Source: Chitinophaga arvensicola (GTDB lineage: Bacteria; Bacteroidota; Bacteroidia; Chitinophagales; Chitinophagaceae). From it: DNA of 64,000 bases. Location of the stretch: the NCBI RefSeq assembly GCF_900110835.1, contig NZ_FOJG01000001.1, positions 3,937,499 to 4,001,498 of the forward strand. Reading direction: 5' to 3'. The position numbers and the translations under genes were made by a program. The notes beneath the pieces are model-generated. The model saw only the letters and a list, made by a program, of their open reading frames with translations, was not told where the DNA came from and made no database searches. Every line of letters starts with the position of its first letter. The first letter of the stretch is position 1. Of this stretch, positions 62,527-64,000 are shown piece after piece.

Positions 62527-63264
62527 TTAGCTATCCTGCATCAATGCGGATCTTCCGCCATCTACCAGGTAAGTAGTACCTGCTGAAAATGACGCATAGC
62601 TGCTCGCCAAAAAAACGCACCAGGCGCCGATTTCTTCCGGTGTTCCCAATTTCTTTACAGGATGCAGGTTTACTGTCCGGTTTCTCTCTTCTTCCGGTGA
62701 TGGAAATGAATTGAACCAGGTCTGATTGCCTGGGGTATCTATAAATCCCGGTGCAATACCCACCGTTCGGATCTGTGGTCCCCATTCAATGGCCAGGCTG
62801 CGAACTAACCCGGTAAGCGCTGTTTTTGCAATGTTGTAAGGAAAGCATCCCGGTATAGTGGAGAAGGCATGATTGGAAGAAATAATAATGATAACGCCCT
62901 CGCCGGAAGCCTCCAGCGCTGCTTTGCAGGCAAGCGCCAGTTGCCAGTGTGCGGTCAGGTTTAAATCCATATTCCGTTTCCAGTCCGCTTCTGAAGACGC
63001 TGCTGCCCCGGTAAACACATTGCTCCCTGCACAGGAAACCACAATGTCAATCCGTCCGCGTCGTGCTGTCACGTCAGATACAAAGTTGTTCAGTTGAAGG
63101 GTATCGGTCACGTCTACACGGGAAATGCTTTTGCCTTCATTGATATCACAACCTTCTACGGTGGCGCCTGCACGCTGCAACATGGCAGCTATCCCGGCGC
63201 CAATGCCTGAGGCTGCGCCTGTAACAACCGCTACTTTGTTTGCTAAGTTTATCTCCAGTGACAT
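62527..63264 (-). CDS. SDR-family NAD(P)-dependent dehydrogenase
   Basis: Short-chain dehydrogenase of 245 residues. The cofactor motif is TGAASGIGAG at residues 15-24, and Asp40 at the end of strand two (GCDIN) suggests NAD+. The catalytic set is seen in the IISSNHAF serine region and the Tyr-x3-Lys motif YNIAK. It also carries CAGSN and the APGFIDTPGNQ loop. It is probably a sugar or sugar-acid dehydrogenase, given the symporter upstream in the same unit. It is preceded by a 59-residue membrane-protein gene with a 10-base gap. Confidence 0.92.
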   Translation of the reverse strand: MSLEINLANKVAVVTGAASGIGAGIAAMLQRAGATVEGCDINEGKSISRVDVTDTLQLNNFVSDVTARRGRIDIVVSCAGSNVFTGAAASSEADWKRNMDLNLTAHWQLALACKAALEASGEGVIIIISSNHAFSTIPGCFPYNIAKTALTGLVRSLAIEWGPQIRTVGIAPGFIDTPGNQTWFNSFPSPEEERNRTVNLHPVKKLGTPEEIGAWCVFLASSYASFSAGTTYLVDGGRSALMQDS

Positions 63265-63274
63265 ACATAAGGTA

Positions 63275-63454
63275 TTAAGACTGTTTTACTTTAAACGACA
63301 GGAACGCCATGAACAGCCCGAAAATTAAGAATAATCCGCCACTCCAGAGATTGATCGTCTCCTGTGGATGGAAACAGCCATATAGCAGCAAAAGTAAACC
63401 AGTGAGTATAAAAAACAATCCGATCACAAACCGGAGATCCAGAAATCTATCCAT
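63275..63454 (-). CDS. Small two-helix membrane protein
   Basis: Protein of 59 residues starting at the ATG at 63454, which shares one base with the symporter stop (TAATG). It has two membrane helices (FVIGLFFILTGLLLLLYGCF and LWSGGLFLIFGLFMAFLSF) joined by a short HPQETIN loop. No enzyme motif is present. Similar small proteins accompany sodium:solute symporters in this phylum. A stabilising or subunit role is inference. Confidence 0.75.
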   Translation of the reverse strand: MDRFLDLRFVIGLFFILTGLLLLLYGCFHPQETINLWSGGLFLIFGLFMAFLSFKVKQS

Positions 63455-64000
63455 TAAAAGAATATTATGTTCAGTGCAATCGTAAATACCAATACTGCAA
63501 CACCCAGCCACAACGGGTTTTTATACCAGCGTTGTTCGGGGTCCTTAATTCTTTCGGTAAGACTGTACACCAATCCCGTCAGTTCCTGGTCGGGTTTGGG
63601 TTTGCCAAAGAGACTTACCACAATGGTCACCACCAGGCATGCCAGGAAAGAAAGATAAGCAATGGTGAACGCCTGGCTGGTACCGGAGTAAAAATCAGTA
63701 TAATGATAAATCCATCCTCCTTTACCTTCTGCCACAGAAACGCCATGTACAAAAGCAGCGGTGAGTGTACCTGCCATCAGGCCCCAGAAAGCGCCATTTC
63801 CCGTAGTTCGTTTCCAGAACATACCGAGGAAGAAGGTCGCAAAAAGTGGCGCATTCACAAAGCTGAATACCAGCTGCAACAGGTCCATGATGCTGTTATA
63901 ACCGCGTGCCACATAAGCGGTGGCTACGGAAATAAGTATGCCAGCTACTGTTGTTATTTTACCTACATACAGGTAATGCTTTTCGGAAGCATTTTTGCGG
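63454..64000 (-). CDS. Sodium:solute symporter (SSS family), C-terminal part
   Basis: The frame is open to the right edge, so the N-terminal portion lies outside the window; 181 residues are visible. They hold about four membrane helices (VGKITTVAGILISVATAYVA, LQLVFSFVNAPLFATFFLGMFWKRTTGNGAFWG cut to FVNAPLFATFFLGMFWKRTT, TIAYLSFLACLVVTIVVSLF, NPLWLGVAVLVFTIALNIIF). The segment FLGMFWKRTTGNGAFWGL is a hallmark of sugar-type SSS carriers. The stop overlaps the next gene's start. The substrate is probably a sugar or sugar acid handled by the SDR enzyme. Confidence 0.9.
   Translation of the reverse strand, partial: RKNASEKHYLYVGKITTVAGILISVATAYVARGYNSIMDLLQLVFSFVNAPLFATFFLGMFWKRTTGNGAFWGLMAGTLTAAFVHGVSVAEGKGGWIYHYTDFYSGTSQAFTIAYLSFLACLVVTIVVSLFGKPKPDQELTGLVYSLTERIKDPEQRWYKNPLWLGVAVLVFTIALNIIFF

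Noticed and set aside
1..64000. tRNA, rRNA, CRISPR arrays, insertion sequences and phage genes
   Set aside because: None was recognised by eye: no transposase or integrase motif, no regularly spaced repeats and no rRNA-like stretch. A tRNA scan was not possible, so a missed tRNA cannot be wholly excluded.

Overview
The window looks like a piece of chromosome from a Bacteroidota species of the Chitinophagaceae, most likely Chitinophaga or a close relative. The reasons are two SusC/SusD pairs, an ECF sigma / FecR anti-sigma switch, many lipoproteins and TonB-linked outer-membrane barrels, DUF4625, DUF4998 and DUF5000-type proteins, and candidate promoters of the Bacteroidota form TTTG-N17-23-TAnnTTTG without Shine-Dalgarno sites. 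No rRNA, tRNA, CRISPR array, insertion sequence or prophage was seen.

Layout. 0-1.5 kb: 3' part of an outer-membrane barrel gene. 1.7-9.5 kb: sigma factor, FecR, STN-type SusC, SusD-like lipoprotein and a nucleotide-pyrophosphatase/phosphodiesterase, closed by a strong terminator. 9.6-12.8 kb: a DJ-1/PfpI protein and a P1B-4 metal-exporting ATPase. 12.9-22.0 kb: a glycogen-to-trehalose block (malQ-treZ-treY with overlapping genes, and glgX converging on them). It is flanked on both sides by single-domain receiver proteins in which the phospho-accepting Asp is a Ser. 22.3-26.5 kb: a lipocalin-like lipoprotein and an arsenic operon (arsR, ACR3 pump, a DUF6428 protein with a Cys-rich tail, arsC, arsO). 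26.5-32.6 kb, minus strand: a CzcCBA-type metal efflux operon with a DUF190 (PII-like) gene inside it and a small ribbon-helix-helix-like gene at its end. 32.9-37.8 kb, divergent: a His-rich secreted protein, a TonB-dependent receptor and two DUF4625 lipoproteins, which look like a metal-uptake locus. 37.9-42.8 kb: msrA, a small lipoprotein, a GH16 glucanase, an alcohol dehydrogenase and a cupin, with a divergent AraC regulator. 43.0-54.6 kb: mixed genes (a CBM9-like protein with an outer-membrane barrel, an alpha/beta hydrolase fused to a carboxypeptidase-regulatory-like domain, DUF2252, a DUF5010 glycan-related lipoprotein, DUF493, YceI, a porin-like protein, GNAT). 54.7-62.2 kb, minus: a SusC-SusD-DUF5000-DUF4998 operon. 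62.5-64 kb, minus: a cut-off sodium:solute symporter, a 59-residue membrane protein and an SDR dehydrogenase.

How parts work together. From 22.8 to 37.2 kb the window is largely a metal and metalloid island: arsenite/arsenate detoxification, divalent-metal efflux and, facing it, probable metal uptake. ArsR has two matching operators, each lying on a predicted -7 element. The trehalose block should turn glycogen and maltodextrin into trehalose: GlgX debranches, MalQ redistributes chains, TreY isomerises the end and TreZ releases trehalose. The two Sus loci import oligomeric nutrients; the first is probably linked to phosphodiester or nucleotide scavenging because of its co-transcribed phosphodiesterase. 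All functional statements come from reading the translated sequences by eye; no database search was possible.
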